Shown: positions 43,592 to 51,579, counted from the stretch's first letter. The stretch is DNA of 64,000 nt from Soonwooa sp032078105 (GCA_046269235.1 JBJZOS010000004.1:186001-250000); one strand, 5' to 3'. Notes: a model not told the origin generated them from the letters alone. Translations and numbers: made by a program.

Positions 43592-45979
43592 CTAAAAATT
43601 GTATCTGAAATTGATAATAATATTGCGACCTATATCTTCCGAGAAATATCTAAGACGGTTGAGATAATCGCGATAAGCTTTGTTAAATAAATTCTGCACC
43701 GTTACACCAGCCGAAAGATTTTTTGTTAAATTAAATCCTGCTTGTACATTCCAAAGGCTGTAAGCTGGCGGTGGCGTACTAAAATCAACCGTTTTTGTGA
43801 CCTCGATACCGTTTTCATAAAATGTAATTTCAGAATTGTGAATCGGAAAACGATTTTGTTTTAAAACGCTTCTGTTTTCTAAATTAACGTAGAAGTTGTT
43901 CCAATTTTTACGTCGATATTCCAAACTGTTGCTAAAGTTGGTTGGCATCATCAATATCAAAGGCTCATCGGTGGTTGTGTCTTGTCCATAAAGATAAGCG
44001 CCACGTCCGCGATAGATGAGGTTGTCTGTCAATTGAAAATTAACATCCAAATCAACGCCCAACATTTTTGCATTGATTTGACGATATTCCCAAACTGGGA
44101 AAGGTCCAACTTGCGTCGCTTGCTGAATGCCCGTCGGAATCTGATTGATGAAATTGTGGGTGATGAAATAATACGGATTGATACTAAAATCTAAACCTTT
44201 CAACACATCCGCTTTTCCGTCAATCAACAAATTGAATTGATGCCCAGATTCGTTTTGCAAACGCATATTTCCTTTTTCGATAATCGCCGCAGAGTGGTGT
44301 AGACCTTCAGCAAAGAGTTCCGCAACATTGGGTGTTCTTTCAACTTTTGCGTAATTAAATTTCACACCAAAATTTGGATTGGCTTTCCAATCAATTCCAA
44401 CATTGTAAGAAAAGTTTTTAAAATTAAGAATCGGATTAGTCAATACACGATTTTGATACGTTCGCACATAAAACTGCGAAAAATTTTGCGCATAATTATT
44501 CGTCCAATCTTTGTAGTCATACCACTTGACAACATTGTATTTGGTAGCATCATAACGTGCGCCTGCTTCAACATTTAGCTTTGCTAAAAGTTTATATTTA
44601 AAAATAGAATACAAACCTCCCGAATATTTATCATAATTCGGAACCAAACGTCTGGCTTGGGTTTTCGGATTCGAGTAGTTGTTTTGATACATCAAATCAA
44701 TGCCTGTTTCCAAAGACCATTTTTCGCGCTCCAATAGATCGTTAATGTTGAATTGATTGGTGATTAGTTCCAAATCCAAACTTGGGATACTATTGAGATC
44801 ACCACGACGAAGATCATATTCTTTTCGATGATTATATTGGAAACTATAACTCGCCGAGATTTTTCCTAATTTTTCGAAACGTTTAAAACCCGAAACTTTT
44901 GCAATATGATGTTCGATTTCTTGTCTTGGATTATCAATCGAATAACTGAAATCTCGCATATACAAAGGCTCTGGCGCGGTCATCGCCAGATAAAAATCTT
45001 TATCATTACCAACATGCGAACCTCGGAAAATCCCTAAGTTTTGATTCGTGACATAATAATCAAATGAAATCCCTTGTCGAAATTCATTTTTTTGAACCGT
45101 AAAATTAAAGGACGAAAACTCGCTTCCTGTGTTCATTAAATTGTAATTGGGTGCGGATAAATCTCCCAGCTTTTTGTAGCTTCCATTGGTTTTGATCGCC
45201 CAAGCATTTTCCCAAGTTTTTAAAACTTTTATGTCAAAGCCAAATCCGCGACCATTCGACATCCCCGAAAGATTCGCCGCTCCACTGATGCTGTCTTTCT
45301 TTTTATGAATCTCAGGCTCCAAAACGACAACGCCACCAACAGCATCTGTGCCGTATTTGAGCGCCGAAGCGCCTTTTATCACATCGATGTGTTCAAAATT
45401 GTTGATGTCAACATTGGGTGCATGCTCGACGCCCCATTCTTGTTCTGCCATCTTAACACCGTTGTTTATAATCGAGATACGACTGCCGTACATACCATGG
45501 ATTACAGGTTTTGCAATGCTATTACCAGTTCGCAAAGTGCTAACACCAGAGATTTTGGTCAAAAGGTTTCCTAGATTTTCTGTAGAATTACGATTGATCT
45601 CCTCTTTGTCAAGCGTTTTGATGATAATAGCGCCTTTGGATTTGTGAGGAGCATGTATCGTAATCGTCGCAATTTCTTCGGTGTGGTGCTCCAACAGAAT
45701 TTCCAAATGTAGATTTTTGTTAAGGTCTAATTTGGATTCATAAGCGTCACATTTTGGGTGTGTCACGATGATGTTGTAAGTGCCAGCTTTGATGTTCGAA
45801 AGAGTGAAATTACCCTTTGCATCCGTTTTTGTAGAAAGACTTCCCACGACAACTGTTGCATTACGCAATGCAGATTTGTCATGGAAATCCTTCACAACGC
45901 CTTCTACTTTGTACGTAGATTGCGCCATGGCCAATGTTGTCCCCAAAAGGAGAAGCATTAGTTTGAATAGTGTTTTCAT
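43592..45979 (-). CDS. TonB-dependent outer-membrane receptor
   Basis: The 795-residue protein has a signal peptide (about 1-19, AMAQS) and a carboxypeptidase-regulatory-like beta-sandwich (YKVEGVVKDFHDKSALRNATVVVGSLSTKTDAKGNFTLSNIKAGTY). A plug domain follows (GNLLTKISGVSTLRTGNSIAKPVIHGMYGSRISIINNGVKMAEQEWG ... VIKGASALKYGTDAVGGVVVLEP), then a 22-strand barrel ending IIINFRYNF. The plug matches receptors for small metal chelates or metals; the adjoining His/Cys-rich secreted protein supports a metal ligand, but this is inference. It depends on the TonB-ExbB-ExbD type of energy supply. Confidence 0.92.
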   Translation of the reverse strand: MKTLFKLMLLLLGTTLAMAQSTYKVEGVVKDFHDKSALRNATVVVGSLSTKTDAKGNFTLSNIKAGTYNIIVTHPKCDAYESKLDLNKNLHLEILLEHHTEEIATITIHAPHKSKGAIIIKTLDKEEINRNSTENLGNLLTKISGVSTLRTGNSIAKPVIHGMYGSRISIINNGVKMAEQEWGVEHAPNVDINNFEHIDVIKGASALKYGTDAVGGVVVLEPEIHKKKDSISGAANLSGMSNGRGFGFDIKVLKTWENAWAIKTNGSYKKLGDLSAPNYNLMNTGSEFSSFNFTVQKNEFRQGISFDYYVTNQNLGIFRGSHVGNDKDFYLAMTAPEPLYMRDFSYSIDNPRQEIEHHIAKVSGFKRFEKLGKISASYSFQYNHRKEYDLRRGDLNSIPSLDLELITNQFNINDLLEREKWSLETGIDLMYQNNYSNPKTQARRLVPNYDKYSGGLYSIFKYKLLAKLNVEAGARYDATKYNVVKWYDYKDWTNNYAQNFSQFYVRTYQNRVLTNPILNFKNFSYNVGIDWKANPNFGVKFNYAKVERTPNVAELFAEGLHHSAAIIEKGNMRLQNESGHQFNLLIDGKADVLKGLDFSINPYYFITHNFINQIPTGIQQATQVGPFPVWEYRQINAKMLGVDLDVNFQLTDNLIYRGRGAYLYGQDTTTDEPLILMMPTNFSNSLEYRRKNWNNFYVNLENRSVLKQNRFPIHNSEITFYENGIEVTKTVDFSTPPPAYSLWNVQAGFNLTKNLSAGVTVQNLFNKAYRDYLNRLRYFSEDIGRNIIINFRYNF

Positions 45980-46043
45980 TAAGTTGAATTTCAGTATAAC
46001 ATATCCAAAAGGGAAAGCCCAAATGGAGTGAATTTAATTGCTA

Positions 46044-46403
46044 TTATAACTGAAAAACAGGAGGACCTCGCAAGCGGAGGTTGGTAATATTATTGTTGAA
46101 AAAGCTTGACTGCATCACTGCAAACTCTTGCTTTTTCGAAAAGATTTTTAGTGATGAAAATTCAAAGTCGATTGGCTCGATGCTGTGGTTAGTCGTCAAA
46201 AAATGACAAGCCAAACAGTCATTAGCGCTCGATATTTTTTCTGCTGATTTCTTCTTAAATTTTACTTCCTTCGAAGTAGAGAAGTTAACTTGAAATTCGG
46301 AATGATGCTGGTGTAAGTAAGGCGAAAAAACAAGCAACAACAAATAAAATCCAGCTAGAAAACTGGAAATTATCGATTTATATTGTTGGTTTTTTCTAAA
46401 CAT
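46044..46403 (-). CDS. Small Cys/His-containing envelope protein upstream of the receptor
   Basis: The 119-residue protein has a hydrophobic N-terminal segment (about 10-27) with HQHH straight after, then NDCLACHFLTTNHS, a CxxCH motif with a further histidine, and a C-terminal LRGPPVF. The pattern (HxHH, CxxCH, proline pair at the end) suggests metal binding and resembles small proteins found beside metal transport genes. CxxCH could also bind haem, but a single short site in so small a protein makes metal more likely. It lies 64 bp upstream of the receptor gene, likely one transcript. A -7 box TAACTTTG (46409-46416, minus) lies directly upstream. Confidence 0.62.
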   Translation of the reverse strand: MFRKNQQYKSIISSFLAGFYLLLLVFSPYLHQHHSEFQVNFSTSKEVKFKKKSAEKISSANDCLACHFLTTNHSIEPIDFEFSSLKIFSKKQEFAVMQSSFFNNNITNLRLRGPPVFQL

Positions 46404-46490
46404 TTTTACAAAGTTAGTGTTTTATGTTTTGATTTATTTAACTCATAAAGAATTATGTTATATGTCGTTAAAAACAAAAATTTGTTACGA

Positions 46491-47507
46491 CTATTTTTCG
46501 GAATCGAAGTAAAGGCGGTAATATTTGCCTTTTTCATCTTGTCCAGTTTCTAATTTGTCGCGATCGCCATGAACGTAGATATGGAAATTTTTATCAAGCT
46601 TGATAACTGATTTGAAGTGGCGCTGCTGCTTCTTAACTGCCGATTGATTAATCGGAAAATCTTCCGAAATGCTGACTTGCATGTCGTTTTCGTAATCGGT
46701 TTTGAAGTTTGAGAAACTTTCGATAACGTGCTCGTCTACCAAAATTTCCTTAACGAAATCATCATATTTGAATTCTTCTTTTTCTTTGAAGAAATTAATT
46801 GACTTGTTAAGGAAGTCCGCTTGGTCTGCTCTTGAGACTTCAAATTCTTGAGGAAGCTGCGTGGTGATATAATCTTTGTAAACCGCCAAAGTCTCTTGCG
46901 TGTGGAAGAAATCGTTATCGCGTTGTTTTACTTTTAAAAAATCCTCGAACCAGTAATACATGTCACCGTTTTTGTTGTTGTCGACAACGGATAAGATGTA
47001 GCCAGATTCTTTATCGTTATTGTAGATAAGCGCCGCTTTGTCAATCTTTGAAAGTCCAATCCCGAAATCTCTTTCAATTTCGAAAGATTCGTTTTGCGGA
47101 GATATTTTGAGGAAAGCTTCTTTTTTTTCGGTTTTGAAAATTCCGATTTTGTCAATTTTTCCGCCTTCTGGATCTTCTTCGGAATCAAAGAATACGATGA
47201 ATACTTCGCCATTTTGAACACGTGGATTTTCGGCAGCTTCGTAAAGGTGTTTTGCAATGTTTTCGGACTCCCAAAGGAATTTGTTTTTGTCTTCAAAAAT
47301 CTCAGCAACCGAACTGTACACCGGATTGTTAACCAAATAGGTGTCGCTGTAAAACTGAAATTGCTCTTCGGACTTGAAAGCGTTAAGGAAATAATTTCCT
47401 AATAACTCCTTCATATCTTCGTGCAGCTCTAGCTCTTCCTGAGAAAGGATTAACGGATCACCATTGATTTTATTACCAACTTTGTGTACAACGATTTTAG
47501 AAAACAT
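46491..47507 (-). CDS. Nucleoid-associated protein (NdpA/YejK family)
   Basis: The 338-residue protein matches the 37-kDa nucleoid-associated family: the start KIVVHKVGNKINGDPLILSQEEL, a central GIFKTEKKEAFLKI and NDFFHTQETLAVYKDY, and FDFPINQSAVKK-like text (EDFPINQSAVKKQQRHFKSVIKLDKNFHIYVHG) near the C-terminus. These abundant proteins bind DNA; the role outside enterics is not defined. It is preceded by a TATCTTTG -7 box (47529-47536, minus). Confidence 0.85.
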   Translation of the reverse strand: MFSKIVVHKVGNKINGDPLILSQEELELHEDMKELLGNYFLNAFKSEEQFQFYSDTYLVNNPVYSSVAEIFEDKNKFLWESENIAKHLYEAAENPRVQNGEVFIVFFDSEEDPEGGKIDKIGIFKTEKKEAFLKISPQNESFEIERDFGIGLSKIDKAALIYNNDKESGYILSVVDNNKNGDMYYWFEDFLKVKQRDNDFFHTQETLAVYKDYITTQLPQEFEVSRADQADFLNKSINFFKEKEEFKYDDFVKEILVDEHVIESFSNFKTDYENDMQVSISEDFPINQSAVKKQQRHFKSVIKLDKNFHIYVHGDRDKLETGQDEKGKYYRLYFDSEK

Positions 47508-47681
47508 GTTATAATCTTTTTAGGATTGCAAAGATAGGAATCCGAAATTAAGATTCTGATTAAAATTGTACTGAAATGTTTGTAAAAGTAGTCAAATGTC
47601 CCTTGATGAAATGTAAACGGGTTGTAAGATTTGACCTCTATTTTCTAAAGTTTTTCTTTTTTGAGAAATCTGTCAACGGAT

Positions 47682-47819
47682 GCGTGAGGGCGAAGCGCAT
47701 TGTTGGAGCTCGTGAGTGGTGGTGGCGGCTAAGCGTAGCGGAGCAGCCGCCGCCACTAACAGCGACTGCGCATAGACCGACGCGATGTTTGGTCTAAGCA
47801 AAGGCAAGCGTCACGCCCC
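47682..47819 (+). repeat. GC-rich dispersed intergenic repeat, copy D
   Basis: It starts GCGTGAGGGCGAAGCG and ends CACGCCCC like copy C and contains GCGTAGCGGAGC, but its middle is different: a large inverted repeat GGTGGTGGCGGCT ... AGCCGCCGCCACT (about 47718-47757). It lies between the divergent nucleoid-protein and TPR genes, unlike the other three. The open frame over it is not protein-like. The rest of the 478-bp spacer is AT-rich and must hold both promoters. Confidence 0.72.
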
Positions 47820-47985
47820 AATAGAATTGTGCTTCTTAAAAATTATAAACTATATTAAAGTTTTTAATAAAATGGTTAATATGTCAGAAAAATATTAAAG
47901 TTTTCTAAATATAATCTTTGTCACGGAATTATTATTGTTGGTTAACTTTTTGTAAAAACGAATATTAATTAAAATTAGAATTAAG

Positions 47986-48528
47986 ATGAATAAGCTTATA
48001 ATTAAAAATGCGGTTTTAGGAATTTTATTATTCGGGTCAGCAAGTTACGCAACGGCTCAAACTTCAGTTACAAAGTCGCTAGATATGCAAATGACACAAC
48101 CACAGGTAAATCCAGCTATTGAAGCTTTGAAAAAACAAGTGGAGGCTAACCCAAAAGATAATAATGCGTTGGTGAATCTTGCGGTTGCTTATCAGGAAGG
48201 CAAGGATTGGACGAATGCGTTAGAAACTTGGAAAAAAGTAACAACTGCGCTTCCAGATTGGGCTCCAGCATATTATAGCGAAGGTTATGTGTATCAGTCT
48301 TTGAAAGACACGCCGAATGCGACGTCTTCGTATCAAAAATATATTAGTCTAGTTAAGCCTGAAGAATTGGAGGCTAGCAAAGCTAATTTGGCTTACGCTC
48401 ATTTCTTTGTAGCTTACACTCAGTTTGAAACTAATAAAGAGGAGGCGAAAAAGAATATCGCAAAATCTCTTGAGTATGACGCAACTAATGCTGATGCCAT
48501 TAAACTGAAAGAGGCTTTGGATAAATAA
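47986..48528 (+). CDS. Small periplasmic TPR protein, paralogue of the 12.5-kb TPR gene
   Basis: The 180-residue protein has a signal peptide (about 1-25, SYATAQT) and three TPR-like helix pairs (LVNLAVAYQEGKDWTNALETWKKVT, APAYYSEGYVYQSLKDTPNATSSYQKY). From NPAIEALKKQVEANPKD onward it aligns along its whole length with the last 140 residues of the protein at 12,470-14,122, including PDWAPAY and SYQKYI at the same spacing. It looks like a duplicated C-terminal module with its own signal peptide. No partner gene is adjacent. Confidence 0.85.
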   Translation: MNKLIIKNAVLGILLFGSASYATAQTSVTKSLDMQMTQPQVNPAIEALKKQVEANPKDNNALVNLAVAYQEGKDWTNALETWKKVTTALPDWAPAYYSEGYVYQSLKDTPNATSSYQKYISLVKPEELEASKANLAYAHFFVAYTQFETNKEEAKKNIAKSLEYDATNADAIKLKEALDK

Positions 48529-48541
48529 TTAAATATATACG

Positions 48542-48578
48542 AAAAAAGGCTGTCTCAAAAGTGAGGCAGCCTTTTTTT
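48542..48578 (+). terminator. Terminator of the small TPR gene
   Basis: Arms AAAAGGCTGTCTC (48544-48556) and GAGGCAGCCTTTT (48563-48575), loop AAAAGT, one G-T pair, A-run before and T7 after. It can act for both convergent genes. Confidence 0.9.
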
Positions 48579-48602
48579 ATGTCTCAAAAGTATAGTTGTC
48601 GA

Positions 48603-49049
48603 TTAATCAACCATTGCTTCTCCAGATTTTCTGTAAATGAAATTCCCGTAAATGTGTCTTCTTGCAAAACGACTCGGCGAATCGGCATTCACCATTTTGA
48701 TGAATGTATTTCTTGGAACACCAATGTATTCGTACATTTTACCATTAAGATGTTGAATTTTCAGGATTGATTTTTCATAATCGAAATCTTCAATATTACT
48801 TTTAGAAATGGTTTCGTTGTATTCTTCTTTGTATTTTTCCTGCGTTTCTTTGTTGATGCTCACCAAAAAATGATACGCTTCAATAATCGTTTTACTTTTT
48901 TCTTCAGCTTCTAATTTCCCAACTTCATCATTGACGAATTTATCCGGATGCGAATCCTTCATCGTGTTTCTGTAGATGGTTTTCAGCTCTTTAAGAGTAA
49001 CATCTTTATCTACTCCAAGAAGTTTTCTGTGCTCGCCAATTCTTTTCAT
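48603..49049 (-). CDS. J-domain protein with C-terminal KTSC domain
   Basis: The 148-residue protein has a J-domain at residues 1-65 (LGVDKDVTLKELKTIYRNTMKDSHPDKFVND, with the HPD motif that stimulates Hsp70). A C-terminal KTSC-like domain follows (LKIQHLNGKMYEYIGVPRNTFIKMVNADSPSRFARRHIYGNFIYRK). KTSC domains are short, found alone or fused to nucleic-acid or chaperone domains, and have no known function. The HPD triad is intact, so it should work with DnaK. It may be a cochaperone for a specific client. A TACTTTTG box (49103-49110, minus) lies upstream. Confidence 0.85.
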   Translation of the reverse strand: MKRIGEHRKLLGVDKDVTLKELKTIYRNTMKDSHPDKFVNDEVGKLEAEEKSKTIIEAYHFLVSINKETQEKYKEEYNETISKSNIEDFDYEKSILKIQHLNGKMYEYIGVPRNTFIKMVNADSPSRFARRHIYGNFIYRKSGEAMVD

Positions 49050-49235
49050 TTTTCTAAATTTTAAATAAATTCGGGTTTTAGTACATCCTGAATTTCGGAG
49101 TGCAAAAGTACGATTTTATTTTTAAACTATATCCTAAAAAACTGATAGAGTGTTAATTGTAAAAATAAATAGTGGATTTCTAACCTATTTACCTCAATAT
49201 ATTTTAAACATAATTATTTGAATTATTAACATGTT

Positions 49236-49272
49236 GCAAAAAAAATCCCCCACTGATGCGAAGGGATTTTAT
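49236..49272 (-). terminator. Terminator-like hairpin in the 49-kb spacer
   Basis: AAAATCCC (about 49241-49248) and GGGATTTT (49263-49270), T8 on the minus strand. It would end minus-strand transcripts from the ruined gene at 49.5-50.1 kb. The rest of the 436-bp spacer (49,050-49,485) is AT-rich and has no gene. Confidence 0.65.
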
Positions 49273-49485
49273 ATTGCGAAGGTTGTTCAAGCTTATTTCA
49301 CTTTTAAAAAATAAAAATATTGGTAAATCAATAAGTTATAATTTATGATACAAATATGGTAGCGATAAAAAGACACTGCACATTGTCTTCGGTGATAAAT
49401 TTTTTCAGTGAAGATCTTAAATTTTGGATATTGTTAGAGTTGGAAAAGAAATTTAAAAAATATAATCTATAAGGCAACATTTTTA

Positions 49486-50074
49486 TCAAAATTCAACTTC
49501 TAACTTTCTTGCATGATCTATTAGCCATACCCGCATTTCTCTGTTGTCGTCATTTTGCAGCAACTTCTGAATATTAACAAATTTTCGATTGCTTCAACGA
49601 ATTTTTCTTTATTAGTAAAATTGTCTAGCCAATCGGAGAAATCTTTTAAGTCAGGATTATCAGTGCGGTAGGTAAAATCTTTCAAATATTCGGGAAGACC
49701 GAGATTGGAGCTTTCGTATTTTTCAATCGGAACAATTGGTCGCCCAAAATATTTGTCAATGATATAAATATTGGAATTAAGGGCTTCGAAAATCATCTTT
49801 CCCGCCTCTTTTATTTTTCCCGATTTGAACAATATAATCGCAAGTTCGAGAAGCAGATCCGGGAACCCGCTGTCGTCCGGAAAGTTTTTATAAAATCAGT
49901 TTAAATACCGCAAACCGCCTTTCCAGTCGGCAAGTTTTATGTAATATTGAGGCGGCATATAGCGCATTCCCCGACTGTCGTCTTAGAAACCGCCCTAGCG
50001 TTTCTTATCCGCAGCCAAAGCAGTTTTAATTTTTTTGATTTTTAACTGTAATTGTTTTGCTGTTTATCGGTCAT
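49486..50074 (-). pseudogene. Multiply interrupted gene of unknown family
   Basis: Joined across lesions, the minus strand reads MTDKQQNNYS, KIKTALAADKKR, GGF, DDSRGMRYMPPQYYIKLADW, GGLRYLN, FYKNFPDDSGFPDLLLELAI and so on to MRVWLIDHARKLEVEF. The breaks are a stop after NYS, a frameshift in a run of seven A, stops TAG and TAA on either side of GGF, TGA after YLN (probably a tryptophan codon once) and a frameshift near base 49,565. The protein was about 190 residues, cytoplasmic and acidic; I do not know the family. A TATCTTTG -7 box (50090-50097, minus) still lies at its start. Confidence 0.75.
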
Positions 50075-50201
50075 TGGACACCCTTTTTGCAAAGATAAAA
50101 TTACAAATTACAACTATAAAAAATTCAAAATTACATTATCAGTAAGCCTCAGAATTTAGAATTTAAAATGATCCTATTTTTCCGATAACGGCATTGTAAA
50201 T

Positions 50202-50815
50202 ATGAAATATATATCAGTAACCGAGTTTGGTGAGAAATGGAACATCTCCGGAACAGCGGTGCGTATTTACTGTGAAAACGGCAAAATAAAAGGCGCTTTC
50301 GCCACTGCTAGAACTTGGGATATTCCGGAAGATTTCACTTGAAATAAAAAAGAAAACTCTAAAAAAGTCACTAAAAACATTCTTGTAAACCACCTGAGGG
50401 AATAAAATGATATGAGGCTGAAATCTGGCATCTGTCATCGGACGCAGATCGATCTCACCTATAAATCCACTCGCATCGAGGGCAGCAAACTCACCGAAGG
50501 CAAACTAGCTTCATTTTTGAAACCAATACGATTGGTGTCACCGTAAGCATAAATGTTGACGATATTATTGAGACCGCTAACCACTTCTACTGTATCGATT
50601 TAATCATTAATAAAGCCAACTGGAAGCTTACGGAATACCCCATTAAGTAACTCCATTTTTTACTGAAATCCGGCACTTATGACAGTCGTAGAGATTGGTT
50701 CAACACCGGAGTATACGAGAACTTCCACACGAAGAAGGAATACTTGCAGGATACCTGCCTTATTGCGCAGGATTATTATAAAAATGTTTTGGATTATTTT
50801 AGGATTTGGTATTGA
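50202..50815 (+). pseudogene. HTH-Fic family protein, ruined
   Basis: The start MKYISVTEFGEKWNISGTAV, then RTWDIPEDFT, is the small helix-turn-helix domain fused to many Bacteroidetes Fic proteins. After a TGA and a TAA follow SGICHRTQIDLTYKSTRIEG, then, after one frameshift, FETNTIGV, INVDDIIETANHFYCIDLII and SGTYDSRRDWFNTGVY. A TAA interrupts this as well. The text then jumps to a C-terminal-like KKEYLQDTCLIAQDYYKNVL. The HPFxxGNGR AMPylation motif is missing altogether, so an internal deletion removed the active site. Three stops, one frameshift and one deletion: no function is possible. Confidence 0.82.
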
Positions 50816-50990
50816 ATCATTTATATTCCTTCGTTACTAATTAAAATTTTTGTTTAAAAAATGAAACATAGCTCCATTATTTTATAAGATTTATATTGGA
50901 CCTGTACTGAACTTGTATGGATATTAACTTCACAAAGACTTAGGAAAAAAGTTATTTTTCTGCATAGTTTTAGTTAGGTCTCAAAACCCC

Positions 50991-51317
50991 TCTAAAATTT
51001 TGTGTTGTAAAAGGATTGTATTTTTCCAAAAAATCCAGCCCATTGCCCATTAGCCTGAACGCCACATCCCGCCTTTCGCTCAAAAGATTATACACCAAAT
51101 CCTGCGAAAACACAACTTTGCTGATATCTTTTAATTCTTCGGAATCAACATTGTCATAATCGTCGCGCCATTATCCCTCGAAATAATAACGCAGTAATTA
51201 CTGAAAATCCGGCTGGGATTGCTGTCATTCTTCAAAGAAATTCTCTGCTTTTTACTGAAGATCGGTCTGGCGGTTTTGGATCGCCTCTAATTTTTCCAGT
51301 CGTTCTACTTTTTACAT
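50991..51317 (-). pseudogene. DUF4298 protein gene with five in-frame stops
   Basis: One uninterrupted reading phase on the minus strand gives, between stops, KVERLEKLEAIQNRQTDLQ, KAENFFEE, QQSQPDFQ, LLRYYFEG and WRDDYDNVDSEELKDISKVV, then SQDLVYNLLSERRDVAFRLM and an end at QKF. This fits DUF4298 (MEKIL-like start, YYxSEEWxxD, GVLSEDxVYxLL) over its whole length. The stops are TAA, TAA, TGA, TAA and TAA, all in the first half; no indel is needed. The gene cannot make a product under the standard code. Confidence 0.8.
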
Positions 51318-51468
51318 AAATTTTATTTTCCGTTATAAGTCGTCATTTTATTACCAATTCAAAAAAACGAACGACGGCGCTGCGACAGTTTTGACCTCAT
51401 ATATAATCCATTTTTAGTGTTCTTGCACTTCTTTACAGGCTTGGGGATAATTTATTTGAAATAGAAAA

Positions 51469-51517
51469 GTGCAATAAACCGTATATCTGTATTATGAAAT
51501 CGACAGATATATTGCAC
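51469..51517. repeat. Bulged inverted repeat upstream of the radical SAM gene
   Basis: GTGCAATA (51469-51476) and TATCTGT (51484-51490) are mirrored by ACAGATA (51503-51509) and TATTGCAC (51510-51517): 15 pairs with a 7-nt bulge on one side. No T-run follows, so it is not a plain terminator. It may be an element end or a protein site; it lies where base composition changes. Confidence 0.55.
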
Positions 51518-51558
51518 AGCAAAAGACCAACTTTTATGGTTGCCTTTTTTTGTTTCAA

Positions 51559-51579
51559 TTTGATACAAATTGTATCAAA
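51559..51579. promoter_or_regulatory. Perfect palindrome, candidate operator of the DNA-repair pair
   Basis: TTTGATAC (51559-51566), 5-bp AAATT spacer, GTATCAAA (51572-51579). The two arms are perfect and the centre lies 50 bp before the ATG of the radical SAM gene, where a repressor dimer could block transcription. No regulator gene lies next to it. Confidence 0.6.

Noticed and set aside
46044..46403. c-type cytochrome based on CLACH
   Set aside because: One CxxCH in a 119-residue protein with extra histidines and no haem-fold context; metal binding is more plausible.
47576..47797. Open frame of 73 codons near repeat copy D
   Set aside because: It overlaps the repeat; composition is repeat-driven, with no homologue-like pattern.
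49486..51317. Alternative genetic code as explanation for the in-frame stops
   Set aside because: Frameshifts and an active-site deletion in two of the three genes, and normal use of all three stops in surrounding intact genes, favour decay; kept only as a remote option for the DUF4298 gene.
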